This document shows, piece by piece, positions 1-8,400 of a stretch of 64,000 bases of DNA. The notes beneath the pieces are model-generated. The model was not told the origin of the DNA. It did not search any database and saw only the letters and a program-made list of their open reading frames with translations. Source of the stretch: Ectocarpus siliculosus (taxonomy: Eukaryota; Sar; Phaeophyceae; Ectocarpales; Ectocarpaceae); contig FN649741.1 of NCBI GenBank assembly GCA_000310025.1, forward strand, positions 4,453,072 to 4,517,071. The letters run 5' to 3'. Position 1 is the first letter of the stretch; every line of letters begins with the position of its first letter. The position numbers and the translations under genes were made by a program.

Positions 1-603
1 AACATCGAGAGCTTCTACGCGAAGGGTACGGTCACGGCGGGGCTGAACGTGGTGGTTCTCTACAAGATGATACGGTCGATGACATCGAACGACTTCATGG
101 AGTGGAGGATCTATGAAGACGAACCCCATCGGATGGAAATCGAGCTCTCGAACTCCGAGAGACGCACCAAGACCGTGACTTCCATCAAGCTTCTTGACCT
201 GGACGCCGAGGATATCATTATACCACAGGTTGAGTTCGACCGAGTAGTCTCTATGCCGTCGTCGGAACTGTCGAAGCACGTCCGCGAAATGGTCACCGTG
301 AGCCCATTCATCAGCATCAGGGCCACGCAGACCACGCTCGAGCTCGTCTCCGAGGGCGAGATGGCGAAAAGTCACATTACGATCGAGCCTACCGCGTCCG
401 GTCTCAACTGGAAGCACAGCGAAAAGGGGGAAGACATCGAGGGAAAATACTTTGCGAGATACATAGAAAAGTTCACTAAAAATTCTCTGGCCATCAACGT
501 CGAGCTCTTCCTCAAAGCCAACTACCCGTTGATACTGAGATTCGAGATAAGCATTGGTTGTTTGCGGTTTTGCATCGCGCCGATTCAAGATGGTCAGTCA
601 TAG
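1..603 (+). CDS. pcna: PCNA sliding clamp (5' end outside window)
   Basis: DNA polymerase processivity clamp; PCNA trimers encircle DNA and tether the polymerase and its partners. The frame is open from base 1, so the N-terminus lies upstream; about 200 residues are visible against about 260 for a typical PCNA. The visible part includes the LYKMIRSMTSND stretch, a VEFDRVVSMPSSELSKHVRE segment like the canonical PCNA helix (DFQRIVRDLSQ-type), and the C-terminal core ending in a PLILRFEI-like strand and the usual IAPI-type tail. It overlaps the convergent membrane-protein gene by 6 bp. Many NCLDVs encode PCNA; with the RFC-like gene at 6.3 kb it makes a small replication set. Assignment is by recognised family motifs, not a search. 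Confidence 0.88.
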   Translation, partial: NIESFYAKGTVTAGLNVVVLYKMIRSMTSNDFMEWRIYEDEPHRMEIELSNSERRTKTVTSIKLLDLDAEDIIIPQVEFDRVVSMPSSELSKHVREMVTVSPFISIRATQTTLELVSEGEMAKSHITIEPTASGLNWKHSEKGEDIEGKYFARYIEKFTKNSLAINVELFLKANYPLILRFEISIGCLRFCIAPIQDGQS

Positions 604-1659
604 AAGGATCGAGTACGACACGGTGACGGACCCGATGAGGAGCAGCATTTCCACCCACGGTAGGTAGGCCACGAACCACAAGCGGTCGGAGTCAACGAAA
701 TGATCGACCTTTTCCGTCACGTCGCGCAGCAACGCGCTCTGAGAAGCGGACATGTTGTTGGATTCGCTCTTGGTGATCGCCGAGTCGTCGAGACTCGTGA
801 CGAAGAAGACGGACAGACTCTTCGCCACTATGCTGGCGGAGTCGTCGGTGTCGTACAAAAGTCGAGCAGACACTACCGGCATCAGCGAGATTATAAAGAA
901 ATTCACTACAAGATCCATCACCACGAACGCGAGACGTCCATACATCTTCATGCTGAGAAACACGTGGAACAACACGACATTGTGGCTCATGCTCGAAGTG
1001 ATTGAATTCGCCGGCAGGTTGAAAAACATAAACATGATGGTAACGACGATCAGAATCACGTCGACCACACTTCGACGGTCACCGGCCAAGGATGTTTTGC
1101 CACTGCCACCGCCCTCCTTCATCAGCGCCGCGAAAGAAATGATCTGCATCACGAAGCACAGCACGGCTCGGACGGCATACGCTGCATCTACGTACGCAGC
1201 CTGGTAAATATTGTACTTGTCCGAATAAACTTCGTCCAGATGGTTGTAGATGAATTTCAAGCGGAACAGTTTCTTGTACAGCCCGGACTCGGGGTCGTTT
1301 TCCACAAAACGTCCCCGTTTTTCTAGCCAACGGGACGTGATCGCATCCAGATGTGCTCCCATCTTGCCAGCGTCAATGTGGGAAATCATCACCCCGTTCG
1401 CTGTTTCAATCATGTCGATGGCATCGGTCATGTCCTTGAAAAGCAACAGGGTTCCCTCTTGCGTCGGCAAACCCTTCAGCGACAAGAACCTCCGCAGAAC
1501 GCGAGAGTGGCTGATGATTTTCCGAACCGAACCGAAAATCTGGCGAAGAATAAACTTGCCACACCTTACCACTGTGGTGTCGGAGTCTGCGGTCGTCATT
1601 ATCCGATAGTCCAGACTCTCGTCCACAAAATGCCTCGGTCGCGCCGGATTCGCATACAT
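598..1659 (-). CDS. Multi-pass membrane protein, unknown function
   Basis: About 353 residues from the ATG at 1659; an upstream GTG at 1785 in the same frame would run into the divergent deaminase gene, so the ATG is preferred. The N-terminal ~180 residues are soluble and charged. Four or five hydrophobic segments follow (around AVLCFVMQIISFAALM, VVDVILIVVTIMFMFF, MDLVVNFFIISLMPVV and a C-terminal WVEMLLLIGSVTVSYSILL). The gene is divergent from the deaminase, and the 59-bp gap has an AT-rich CATATAAAAA box that could serve either gene. I do not recognise the family. A viral membrane or virion-envelope protein is a guess from topology only. Confidence 0.7.
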   Translation of the reverse strand: MYANPARPRHFVDESLDYRIMTTADSDTTVVRCGKFILRQIFGSVRKIISHSRVLRRFLSLKGLPTQEGTLLLFKDMTDAIDMIETANGVMISHIDAGKMGAHLDAITSRWLEKRGRFVENDPESGLYKKLFRLKFIYNHLDEVYSDKYNIYQAAYVDAAYAVRAVLCFVMQIISFAALMKEGGGSGKTSLAGDRRSVVDVILIVVTIMFMFFNLPANSITSSMSHNVVLFHVFLSMKMYGRLAFVVMDLVVNFFIISLMPVVSARLLYDTDDSASIVAKSLSVFFVTSLDDSAITKSESNNMSASQSALLRDVTEKVDHFVDSDRLWFVAYLPWVEMLLLIGSVTVSYSILL

Positions 1660-1718
1660 GCGACGTCTCGTTTGGAATGGGCGACATATAAAAACGTTTT
1701 CAAACGTACAAATGAACG

Positions 1719-2066
1719 ATGAAGAAAAATCACATGGACTTCTTCGCCATATGCCACCAGCTAGCCTCCAAATCACACCATTCACGGTTTCGGCACGGAT
1801 CCATCGTCGTTCACAGACGGAGTTCTATCATAGGGAGAGGGTACAATCGGAAAAACATACACGCCGAGGTCAGCGCCATCAAGAGCGTAGACAAGTACCA
1901 CCGTTACGACAACCTTGTCGTCTACGTTTGTCGCGTCAACTCGCAAGGCGGCTACATGAACTCCAGGCCGTGCTCCAAGTGCGCAGACTTTATGAAGCAG
2001 AGTGGCGTGGGTCGCGTGTACTTCAGCGATGCCAGTGGATTCAGCAAAATAATATTCAAACACTAA
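1719..2066 (+). CDS. dCMP/cytidine deaminase-like zinc hydrolase
   Basis: A 115-residue protein with the zinc-dependent deaminase signature: HAE at residues 48-50 (zinc ligand plus catalytic Glu) and PCSKC at 84-88 (two zinc cysteines). This fits a compact deaminase fold acting on dCMP, deoxycytidine or a related base, and would feed dUMP/dTTP synthesis. It is shorter than bacterial or eukaryotic dCMP deaminases (about 150-180 residues), so the substrate is uncertain. An out-of-frame ATG lies 7 bp upstream. A TATA-like CATATAAAAA sits about 30 bp before the start. It overlaps the convergent gene at 2063-2398 by 4 bp. Confidence 0.8.
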   Translation: MKKNHMDFFAICHQLASKSHHSRFRHGSIVVHRRSSIIGRGYNRKNIHAEVSAIKSVDKYHRYDNLVVYVCRVNSQGGYMNSRPCSKCADFMKQSGVGRVYFSDASGFSKIIFKH

Positions 2067-2398
2067 ACTCCAAAGAAGAAACCCGTAAAAAGGTCGTCTA
2101 CACCATCCCCGTCAAGGTGTGGACGCTTATCGGCCCCAACGTCCATCTGAAAAATGGTCTTGTGATTGCCAACAGTCTTGCGGGTGGCGGCGCAGTTCAT
2201 GTCCGACAGCTTCTCCCGTTTCTCGGTATCTTGTTCCCTGAACTCCTCCTTAATTCTGTTGTAGCACGAGAGTCCGATCCTCTGCTTCACATGGTCCAGC
2301 CAGATCTGAGCCTTGCCGATCGAAAACTCTGAAATGATGTCGCTGAACTCATCCTCGGGAAGAATGCTCTCAAGCTTATACATGAGAAACTCCAGCAT
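2063..2398 (-). CDS. Hypothetical protein, 111 aa
   Basis: Starts at an ATG whose complement is at 2396-2398. The N-terminal half is predicted helical and acidic/basic mixed (MYKLESILPEDEFSDII...); no motif is recognised. It overlaps the end of the deaminase gene by 4 bp, tail to tail. Upstream are two and a half copies of a short GAGTGTCGTGAGTGG repeat (about 2410-2447) and then the first MITE copy, so its promoter may be affected by that insertion. Function unknown; coding status rests on an intact frame and the tight packing of the neighbourhood. Confidence 0.55.
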   Translation of the reverse strand: MLEFLMYKLESILPEDEFSDIISEFSIGKAQIWLDHVKQRIGLSCYNRIKEEFREQDTEKREKLSDMNCAATRKTVGNHKTIFQMDVGADKRPHLDGDGVDDLFTGFFFGV

Positions 2399-2484
2399 CT
2401 CGGAAACGGGGAGTGTCGTGAGTGGGGAGTGTCGTGAGTGGGGAGTGAAACACCTATTTATTGATATCTTAATCCCACTCGCTG

Positions 2485-2918
2485 CATTGTTATCAACTTA
2501 AGCTTTCTAGAACAATTTGGCGAATCTTACCAACTCGAAACGATCTAGAAGAAAGACCACATTTTTCAATTTTATATGTAAATATTTGAGTGTATTGGTA
2601 GCCCACGCTGCTCACAATTCACCTTCACCATGGCAACCACCACTACAAAATCGAAGACGAAGAAGAAAAAAAAGAGAAAGAAGAAAGCCGACATCACAAC
2701 ACGGCTACACGAGGTCTACAACATCAACACGCTACGAAGAAACGACGACAAGCTTTCGCAACCGAAGTTTCAACAAACGACTTGCCTGGAAACAGTGGGA
2801 TATTCCGAGGTTTAGAAAACCCTAAAAGCTGGACCCTTGAGGAGACAACTTAGTTGTTTCTATCTGTTTTTGTTCACTACAACTTAATAGTTCCGGTTTT
2901 CTTAAGTTGATATTAGTG
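2485..2918 (+). mobile_element. MITE-like element, copy 1 (434 bp, coding)
   Basis: Begins CATTGTTATCAACTTAAG and ends with the near-inverse CTTAAGTTGATATTAGTG. It is flanked on both sides by the 8-bp direct repeat ACTCGCTG (2477-2484 and 2919-2926), a target-site duplication. The interior carries a TATA-like stretch, a strong Kozak context (TTCACCATGG) and a 61-codon Lys-rich reading frame. Its right end lies inside the 3' end of the acidic-tail gene and supplies that gene's stop codon. Confidence 0.93.
2630..2815 (+). CDS. MITE-encoded Lys-rich 61-aa peptide (copy 1)
   Basis: Small protein inside the MITE. It has a Thr-rich start (MATTTTKSKT), a run of Lys/Arg (KKKKKRKKK) that looks like a nuclear-localisation or nucleic-acid-binding patch, then a polar stretch ending GYSEV. 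The same frame, with the same start and stop, is intact in five other copies in this window; changes between copies are few (for example K/M after the basic run, DK/DE). No transposase motif is visible and I know no homologue. Expression is not demonstrated, but conservation across copies and the Kozak context argue that it is a real gene. Confidence 0.6.
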   Translation: MATTTTKSKTKKKKKRKKKADITTRLHEVYNINTLRRNDDKLSQPKFQQTTCLETVGYSEV

Positions 2919-4581
2919 ACTCGCTGTCCGTAGATCCGGAACTAGATTCAGATTCAGATTCAGATTCAGATTCAGATTCAGTATCACTTTCAGTTCCAGT
3001 TTCAGTTCCGGTGTCAGAGTCAGATTCACTTCCAGTTTCAGTTTCAGTACCGGTGTCAGAGTCACATTCACTTCCAGTTTCAGCTTCAGTTCCGGTGTCG
3101 GTGTCAGTTGCAGACTCAGATGATTCGCTTTCGGTGTCGGACTCCGCGTCGTCGTAGGTAGCGTCAGTCTCGCCCATCTCGACATCGGACTCCCCGTCGG
3201 TTGATGATGCGGATTCTCCTGTCTCTGTATCATCTTCGCAGTACGACGCTTCCTGACATGATTCAGATTCGGACGAAGAACTAGAATCACCGGAGGAAGA
3301 TTCAAAATCTACCGAGTCTCCTGACTGCAAAGAATCGGAGCCCGACGACTCTGTCTCGTATTCTGTGTCACTATCTTCGTCGGTGCCGAGGTCGTCGCCG
3401 CGTACCTCTTTATCCTCCTCCTCCTCCTCCTCCTCCTCCCCCTCCTCCGCCTCCACCCACTCCTCTTCCTCTTCTCCTTCTTCTTCCGTGTCGAGTGAGT
3501 CGTCAGAGTCGTCAGAGTCGTCACCTTCCGAGCTCTGTCCACTAGAACCATCTTCAGAAGTTTTTGGTGGGACCGAGAGCGAGGGGAACAAGCTTTCGCC
3601 GGGTGGATACGGCCCAAGCGCAGTCAGTGGCGGCATGGCCACCGGCATCGGCATCGGCATGTCGACATTGAAGGCGGAGGGTACATGGGGGTAGACGGAG
3701 CTTGAATTCATGCTCCCAGGGTACATGATATGACCGCTTGACAGATGATTGGACATGTTTTCCTGGAACGTCTGAGAAGGGGCAGCGACGGTCTCCACGT
3801 CTCCGGTAACAACGTTTATGTTCTTGGTTATCTCGAGATGGTCGGCCACTTCTTCGTTGCCACTGCCATCGCCTCCGCCAGCGCACGACTGGGAATCGTT
3901 CTCAGTCGTTAGGTAGATTCCCGAAGCAGACGCCGGATCCGCACTCGCGAAAGACTTGGACATCAGAGAGGGGCGAGCAGAAGACGACGAATATGAAGGA
4001 GATGGTGATGATGGCGACGATGATGATGATGATGACGATGGGGAAGAAGGAGACGCGGGGGCGTTCGTCAACATCACGTACTTTCGGGTCGCATTGTACA
4101 CGACATCTCTGTTTTTCATGGCAATGCGGGCGTTGTTGAGGCATGTCTGGTACTCCGTCGAGTCGGTTCCATGCGAGAACCATTCGGGGTGCTCGATGAA
4201 CACTTTGCTACACTCGACGATGAAGGAGTGCAGGACGTCGTGGAAGGCGAAGTCCACCGGGACGTATCTTCCATCGGAGTCGTGAGCCTCGTCCATGATT
4301 TTGCTGGTCAGCCTGATCATCTCCGTGGCGAGCGCCTCGCACCTGTTGATCGCCGGGAACTTTTTGACAAGTTTGCCACAGAAGTCATGCACGACCGAGG
4401 AGTTCCATTCGCTCATCTTCGCCATGCTCTGTTTGAAGTGGTACAACAGCTTGTTGTCAGAGTCTACCCGTTCTGCTATCTGGTCATGTTGGATTTGGAA
4501 AATCGTGAACATGGGATGGTTAAGCACATCCAATATCTGGTCGTTGCACAGCGCCTTCGCGTCGACAAGCGCGGACGACAT
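2902..4581 (-). CDS. Protein with helical N-domain and long acidic Ser/Glu/Asp tail; C-terminus altered by MITE
   Basis: About 559 residues from the ATG at 4581. Residues 1-165 form a mixed, probably helical domain. Next come a Ser/Pro linker, a Pro/Met-rich segment (PMPMPVAMPP) and about 240 residues of extreme acidic low complexity (DDSDDSDD, EEEGEEEEE, then repeated TGTETETGSESDSD units). Function unknown; such tails suit histone-mimic, chaperone or phospho-acceptor roles, which is inference only. The last residues SLIST and the stop are encoded by the MITE end at 2902-2918. Without the insertion the frame would have ended two residues after the target site (Trp-Asp-stop). Confidence 0.72.
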   Translation of the reverse strand: MSSALVDAKALCNDQILDVLNHPMFTIFQIQHDQIAERVDSDNKLLYHFKQSMAKMSEWNSSVVHDFCGKLVKKFPAINRCEALATEMIRLTSKIMDEAHDSDGRYVPVDFAFHDVLHSFIVECSKVFIEHPEWFSHGTDSTEYQTCLNNARIAMKNRDVVYNATRKYVMLTNAPASPSSPSSSSSSSSPSSPSPSYSSSSARPSLMSKSFASADPASASGIYLTTENDSQSCAGGGDGSGNEEVADHLEITKNINVVTGDVETVAAPSQTFQENMSNHLSSGHIMYPGSMNSSSVYPHVPSAFNVDMPMPMPVAMPPLTALGPYPPGESLFPSLSVPPKTSEDGSSGQSSEGDDSDDSDDSLDTEEEGEEEEEWVEAEEGEEEEEEEEDKEVRGDDLGTDEDSDTEYETESSGSDSLQSGDSVDFESSSGDSSSSSESESCQEASYCEDDTETGESASSTDGESDVEMGETDATYDDAESDTESESSESATDTDTGTEAETGSECDSDTGTETETGSESDSDTGTETGTESDTESESESESESESSSGSTDSESLIST

Positions 4582-4669
4582 CTTCACGGCTGTTGCAATA
4601 GCTACTACACAAGTTTTACATTATTTTCTTGTCGGTCCCGACGCGCAGAGAACAATATTCAAGTACAAA

Positions 4670-5026
4670 CTAAATCACAGGGACGATCATCATGAACAAG
4701 AAAACAAAGAGGGAGATACAGTAGAGGATGGTGAAGCTGGGTTTGCTGATTTCGATAGGGTTGTCGCTTTTCTCTTGAACGAAAGGGGGGTTAAGTACCG
4801 AAAGCACGGAGAAGGTGCAGAGGGCAGTGGTCGCCGATATACCAACCTTCGAGTAGAAGAGATCAGTGAGCTGAAACTTCCTGTACGTCCACGCCGGGAT
4901 CTCCTGGTATTGTTCGTTGGAGACTGTGTTTGGCACACGTACCACGGGCGTGTCGATGCCGAGGTCTGGGACCATCGGCAGGGCGGGCGTGCCACGGGTG
5001 CTGTCGGGAAACGCTGGGTTGGACAT
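4670..5026 (-). CDS. Small membrane protein, unknown
   Basis: 118 residues from the ATG at 5026 (a TTG one codon earlier was rejected). The first half is Pro-rich and soluble. Two hydrophobic segments follow, ISATTALCTFSVLSVL and SFTILYCISLFVFLFMMIVPVI, the latter at the extreme C-terminus, suggesting a hairpin or tail-anchored membrane protein. It sits in a run of minus-strand genes. No family is recognised. Confidence 0.6.
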   Translation of the reverse strand: MSNPAFPDSTRGTPALPMVPDLGIDTPVVRVPNTVSNEQYQEIPAWTYRKFQLTDLFYSKVGISATTALCTFSVLSVLNPPFVQEKSDNPIEISKPSFTILYCISLFVFLFMMIVPVI

Positions 5027-5133
5027 CAAACCAAGCCTTGTTCATTCACTCTTCGCTACATTTTTATTGCAAAAAGATGTCGCAATACTTTTGGCGCCTG
5101 TGTCGACGCGGATAACTATCGTACAATATACTT

Positions 5134-5454
5134 TCAAATGCCTTCCCCAATACTGTCTCTGCGCTTACTGACGAGCAGAGTCTTCTGGCGGATGTAGTCG
5201 TCTCGGATGCGATTGAACTCCGCTCCGGCCATAGAGATGACCTGTTTCTCTTCGATGGTGACGTTGCGCAGTCCCGAATCCTTGCGGATCTTCGAGAGAA
5301 TCACCTGGTACTTGTCGATGGCTCGGCCGCCTTCTTTGGAAACGAAAAGAGATATCTTGTCGAAGGCTCCCGGTGAGAGGGTCGACCAGTAAGCCAGAAT
5401 TGTAAGCAATTCGTACCAAACATAGCCAAATTGCACACACAGCAACGGAATCAT
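5134..5454 (-). CDS. Hypothetical protein with N-terminal hydrophobic segment
   Basis: 106 residues from an ATG at 5454. The N-terminus (IPLLCVQFGYVWYELLTILAYW) could be a signal anchor. The rest is charged and predicted helical (FDKISLFVSKEGG, VILSKIRKDSGL, FNRIRDDYIRQK). Not recognised. It lies between two other small minus-strand genes and may be co-transcribed with them. Confidence 0.55.
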   Translation of the reverse strand: MIPLLCVQFGYVWYELLTILAYWSTLSPGAFDKISLFVSKEGGRAIDKYQVILSKIRKDSGLRNVTIEEKQVISMAGAEFNRIRDDYIRQKTLLVSKRRDSIGEGI

Positions 5455-5486
5455 AGATGATGTAGAACAGGGCGATGGCGGTCGGA

Positions 5487-5735
5487 TCAGAGTAACTGGG
5501 TTATTCTATTCGATATGGACTTACCATATCTCTCCCGCGAAATATTTCCCGAGTTCCTATCGGAGGACTCTTTGGATTCTGTAATGTAGAGAACCATCAG
5601 TTCTGTGAGAATTGATAGTTTTTTGTAAGGCGCCAGAGATACGCCGAGCACCAGCCTCGAGTCCACCATGTGCTTGTTTTGTTCTGGAGTTAGGACATAT
5701 ATTATTTCCCCAATATGTACGATTGTGTGAGACAT
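5487..5735 (-). CDS. Small hypothetical protein, 82 aa
   Basis: Starts at the ATG at 5735; the longer open frame reaching 6179 overlaps the clearly coding plus-strand gene at 5796 and is not used. The product contains a central ILTELMVLYITES motif. About 36 nt covering that motif recur almost exactly at 31919-31955, where only a scrap remains, so this sequence has been copied within the genome. Function unknown. Confidence 0.45.
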   Translation of the reverse strand: MSHTIVHIGEIIYVLTPEQNKHMVDSRLVLGVSLAPYKKLSILTELMVLYITESKESSDRNSGNISRERYGKSISNRITQLL

Positions 5736-5795
5736 CGAAAGCTCGTCCCAAGACGGACTAAAAAAATGTCGCGACACGTTTAACCATCCGGAGAC

Positions 5796-6227
5796 ATGGC
5801 GTCCTCTCTCGAGAAACAGATCCACGTAGAAGAGCACATCCCGGAGCGCTGTGCGGAGCAGTGGGACTACCAATTCCCCGTTGTGAACCAACAGCATTGC
5901 CTGATGTCTATCGTCGACTGCGAGGACCCACAGAAGCCCTCCGCCATCAAAGTCTTCGGGTGCTACCCCTCTGTCGACGCGGCAAACGCGGCGGCGGCCA
6001 AGATAAGCTCCGAGTGCGACTTCTTCCACGTGTACGTTTGCCCCACCAATGCCTGGGTGCCCGTCCCCCCCTCCCCCGAGTTTATAGAGAACGTACAATA
6101 CCAAGAGTCCCGGATGAGAGAAATTCAGGAAACTTTCGCGGCTCTGAAGGACCGCAAAGCCCAGGACGTCATCCGTCACCTCAACAAGGAGTCGGGAGTT
6201 TCGGAAGAAAAGTATGGATTAGAGTGA
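5796..6227 (+). CDS. NCLDV conserved protein resembling DUF5832
   Basis: 143 residues from the ATG at 5796. It has the layout I associate with the DUF5832 family of giant viruses: a short N-terminus, then a segment like AIKVFGCYPSVDAANAAAAKI followed by DFFHVYVCPTNAWVPVPP, where other members have a strand, an Ala-rich helix and a W-x-P motif. The C-terminus is helical and charged. No enzymatic role is known for this family. It is divergent from the minus-strand cluster. The family call is from memory of the pattern and should be checked by profile search. Confidence 0.6.
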   Translation: MASSLEKQIHVEEHIPERCAEQWDYQFPVVNQQHCLMSIVDCEDPQKPSAIKVFGCYPSVDAANAAAAKISSECDFFHVYVCPTNAWVPVPPSPEFIENVQYQESRMREIQETFAALKDRKAQDVIRHLNKESGVSEEKYGLE

Positions 6228-6264
6228 TGCCATCCGCCCGATAATAATATCAATACGCACTGAG

Positions 6265-7473
6265 ATGAACCTTGTTGCATGGAATTCGGCCATACAGATA
6301 CGAAAGAGGGTTGCCACCGAGAACGTGTGCACGGCCGGCGCGCTATGGTACCAGGTAGCAAGTCCGACAAGCCACCAAGAACTCGTAGGAAACGGGAAAG
6401 CTATCCGGCAAATAGAAGACTGGTTTTCCGAGGCCTCGGCCGAACCCGAGACGTCCGCATGTCTTTTTTTACACGGAGAGTCCGGCACGGGCAAGTCCAC
6501 CGCGGTTACGATGATCGCACAGAAGCACGAGTTCAAAACTGTCACGACGTACGCAGACCGATCGAGGACGCCCGCTCGCCTAGAGGGTGTCGTGCGCGAA
6601 GCGGGTGTTCACGGCCCACGGGGGGTGGTCGTCCTCGATGACTTTGAAATCTTTCTCGAGGAGACCACATCCCTCAGGGTCTTGTCCAAGCTCCTCCGAC
6701 AACTTCTGAGCACGGGAGACACCAGTGTGAGGAACCGCTCTAGGTGTCTTTTTATCATCATCAGCAACTCAAAGCACAAGCAGTTCGGATCCCTGCAGGA
6801 TATATCTACAACGATTCACTTCGAGCGACTCCACCAGAGCGAGATCAACAAAGTGTTCAATCGACTGGCGTGGAGAGTCAGGCGTCACTCGTACGTTCCC
6901 CCGATGGCATCTTACCTATCGTCCATATCGAGCTCGGGGACGATCACACAGGGAGTACAACAGCTCCAGCTACTGTACGCCGGGGACACGCCACCCGACT
7001 TCCTTCGCCGACCGGGTCGCAAGAAACAAAAAATAGCCGGGCACACCAACAGTCATCGTGACTGCATTTCCTATCTGTGGTCCGACATTTACACGGACAA
7101 GATACTGGAGCACTTGGTAGACAACAACTTCCACGAAGGGCGCGTCATCGACCGGCTTCGTTCATTCGAAAGGGAGAGACTCGACAAAGTCGGCGGCCAG
7201 CTGCACGAGGAATACGCGCGGCGGATGACATCCGTCGAGCAACTGCGGGACGTGGCAGAATCGATCAGCATGTCGGACACCAACCGCCTCGAGTTTCACC
7301 ACGACGCGCTCTACGACGGAGAGAACAGCGACAGCTGGTCGGAGAACGACATGGCCTTCGTATCATTCGTTGCATACGGCGTGCTCACCATCAAGGGCCA
7401 GAGGAGGAGGGATCAGTCCTGGTCTAGGAAAACACACACCCGACTTTTGAAATGCGAGGCGTTGGTCCTCTGA
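6265..7473 (+). CDS. RFC/Rad17-like AAA+ ATPase (clamp-loader type)
   Basis: 402 residues. A clear P-loop GESGTGKST lies at residues 71-79 and Walker B VVVLDDFE at about 121-128, followed by a sensor-1-like IIISNSK. The region after the ATPase core is helical, as in replication factor C large-subunit or Rad17/Ctf18 proteins. A clamp loader would open and load the PCNA encoded at the start of the window. The D-D-x-E Walker B rather than DExx is typical of large-subunit-like loaders. No BRCT or other accessory domain is seen. ATG is at 6265 in a 37-bp gap after the DUF5832-like gene. Which RFC subunit it matches cannot be settled by eye. Confidence 0.78.
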   Translation: MNLVAWNSAIQIRKRVATENVCTAGALWYQVASPTSHQELVGNGKAIRQIEDWFSEASAEPETSACLFLHGESGTGKSTAVTMIAQKHEFKTVTTYADRSRTPARLEGVVREAGVHGPRGVVVLDDFEIFLEETTSLRVLSKLLRQLLSTGDTSVRNRSRCLFIIISNSKHKQFGSLQDISTTIHFERLHQSEINKVFNRLAWRVRRHSYVPPMASYLSSISSSGTITQGVQQLQLLYAGDTPPDFLRRPGRKKQKIAGHTNSHRDCISYLWSDIYTDKILEHLVDNNFHEGRVIDRLRSFERERLDKVGGQLHEEYARRMTSVEQLRDVAESISMSDTNRLEFHHDALYDGENSDSWSENDMAFVSFVAYGVLTIKGQRRRDQSWSRKTHTRLLKCEALVL

Positions 7474-7477
7474 CAGC

Positions 7478-8287
7478 CTATCCATTCAAAAAGGTCTCCT
7501 TGAAAAATTTCATCAGCGAGATGGAGTCAAGTATGTCGTCGTAGGCGCGGTGTGATCCGTTGCGCCGGGGAAGCTTCGCGGCGACGTCGGGCCTCCAACG
7601 ACGCACCATCTCCAGCGGGGTAGAGACGTCGACGACTCTGTAGTGGAAGAACGTTTTCAGGCACGGGAAGTACTTCAGCAGAAAAATACGGTCGAAGTAG
7701 ACGGTCGAACCCGCCAGCAGGCACTTCTTGTAATTGCTTCGCCGAGGTTGCTGTTGGTGGCGGCACCGTGACGCGTCGGATGCGCCGAGAAAGGTTCCGT
7801 TGGCGCCCAGAGTTCTATCAAAGAACGGCTGGCTAGACGTAATCTGTGTCGTGTCGTACCTGCCGCCGACGTCTTTGGAATAATGGTCGAAGAAGTTCCA
7901 CATCCTGTACTCCGCCTCGTGGTGACTGAGAGCGCTGAAGTGGCAAGCCTCGAATAACCCATTTCCCCCTTCCCTGCGGTGGCAGAACTTCCTTCTGCAC
8001 CACGCGCTGGAACGGGCCAGCAGGATTGAGTGGGGGTGGTGAAGGACGAGCCGCATGGAATCGATCTCGTTCAGGTCTCGGTCGGTGACGACCATCACAA
8101 TTTCAAGGATCAAGTTCGTGTCCGTGTCCAGACCCGTCGTCTCCATGTCGATCCAAAACCACGGAAACTCGTTCTCGTAGTCATGCTTGCTTGTCTTGAA
8201 GTCACGCGAGACGAAGGTCTTGTTCCTTCTGCCCTTGCCGATGCCTTCCGAACCCATCCATGTACTCTCCCTTTGTGTAATAAACAT
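7478..8287 (-). CDS. Oligoribonuclease-like DEDDh 3'-5' exonuclease with insertion
   Basis: 269 residues from the ATG at 8287. The N-terminus has the WIDMETTGLD motif (catalytic Asp47 and Glu49) and an EIVMVVTDRDL strand. The second half has a YFDRIFLLKYFP block and FHYRVVDVST, both characteristic of oligoribonuclease/REXO2, then SHRAYDDILDSI with the catalytic His and Asp. All DEDDh residues appear present. It would degrade short RNA oligomers to nucleotides. The protein is about 85 residues longer than bacterial Orn (about 180), from an N-terminal extension and an insert between the ExoI and ExoII regions. It is tail-to-tail with the RFC-like gene (4-bp gap). Confidence 0.82.
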   Translation of the reverse strand: MFITQRESTWMGSEGIGKGRRNKTFVSRDFKTSKHDYENEFPWFWIDMETTGLDTDTNLILEIVMVVTDRDLNEIDSMRLVLHHPHSILLARSSAWCRRKFCHRREGGNGLFEACHFSALSHHEAEYRMWNFFDHYSKDVGGRYDTTQITSSQPFFDRTLGANGTFLGASDASRCRHQQQPRRSNYKKCLLAGSTVYFDRIFLLKYFPCLKTFFHYRVVDVSTPLEMVRRWRPDVAAKLPRRNGSHRAYDDILDSISLMKFFKETFLNG

Positions 8288-8400
8288 TATTAATCTCGTC
8301 GGCTTTTCCCCGGGAGCGTTGTCACCAGCTTCAGGACTCACTCGTCGTCGCGTCGAAAAATAAAATATGCGCCTTACTTTATGAACATCGAATCACTCGC

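Noticed and set aside
2517-2825. A 102-residue frame in the MITE starting before the 61-codon gene
   Set aside because: Different frame with no ATG in a good context (it begins at a non-ATG codon); the 61-codon frame has the Kozak ATG.
5736-6179. Upstream extension of the 5487-5735 minus-strand gene
   Set aside because: It overlaps the plus-strand DUF5832-like gene, which has better composition and family-like motifs.
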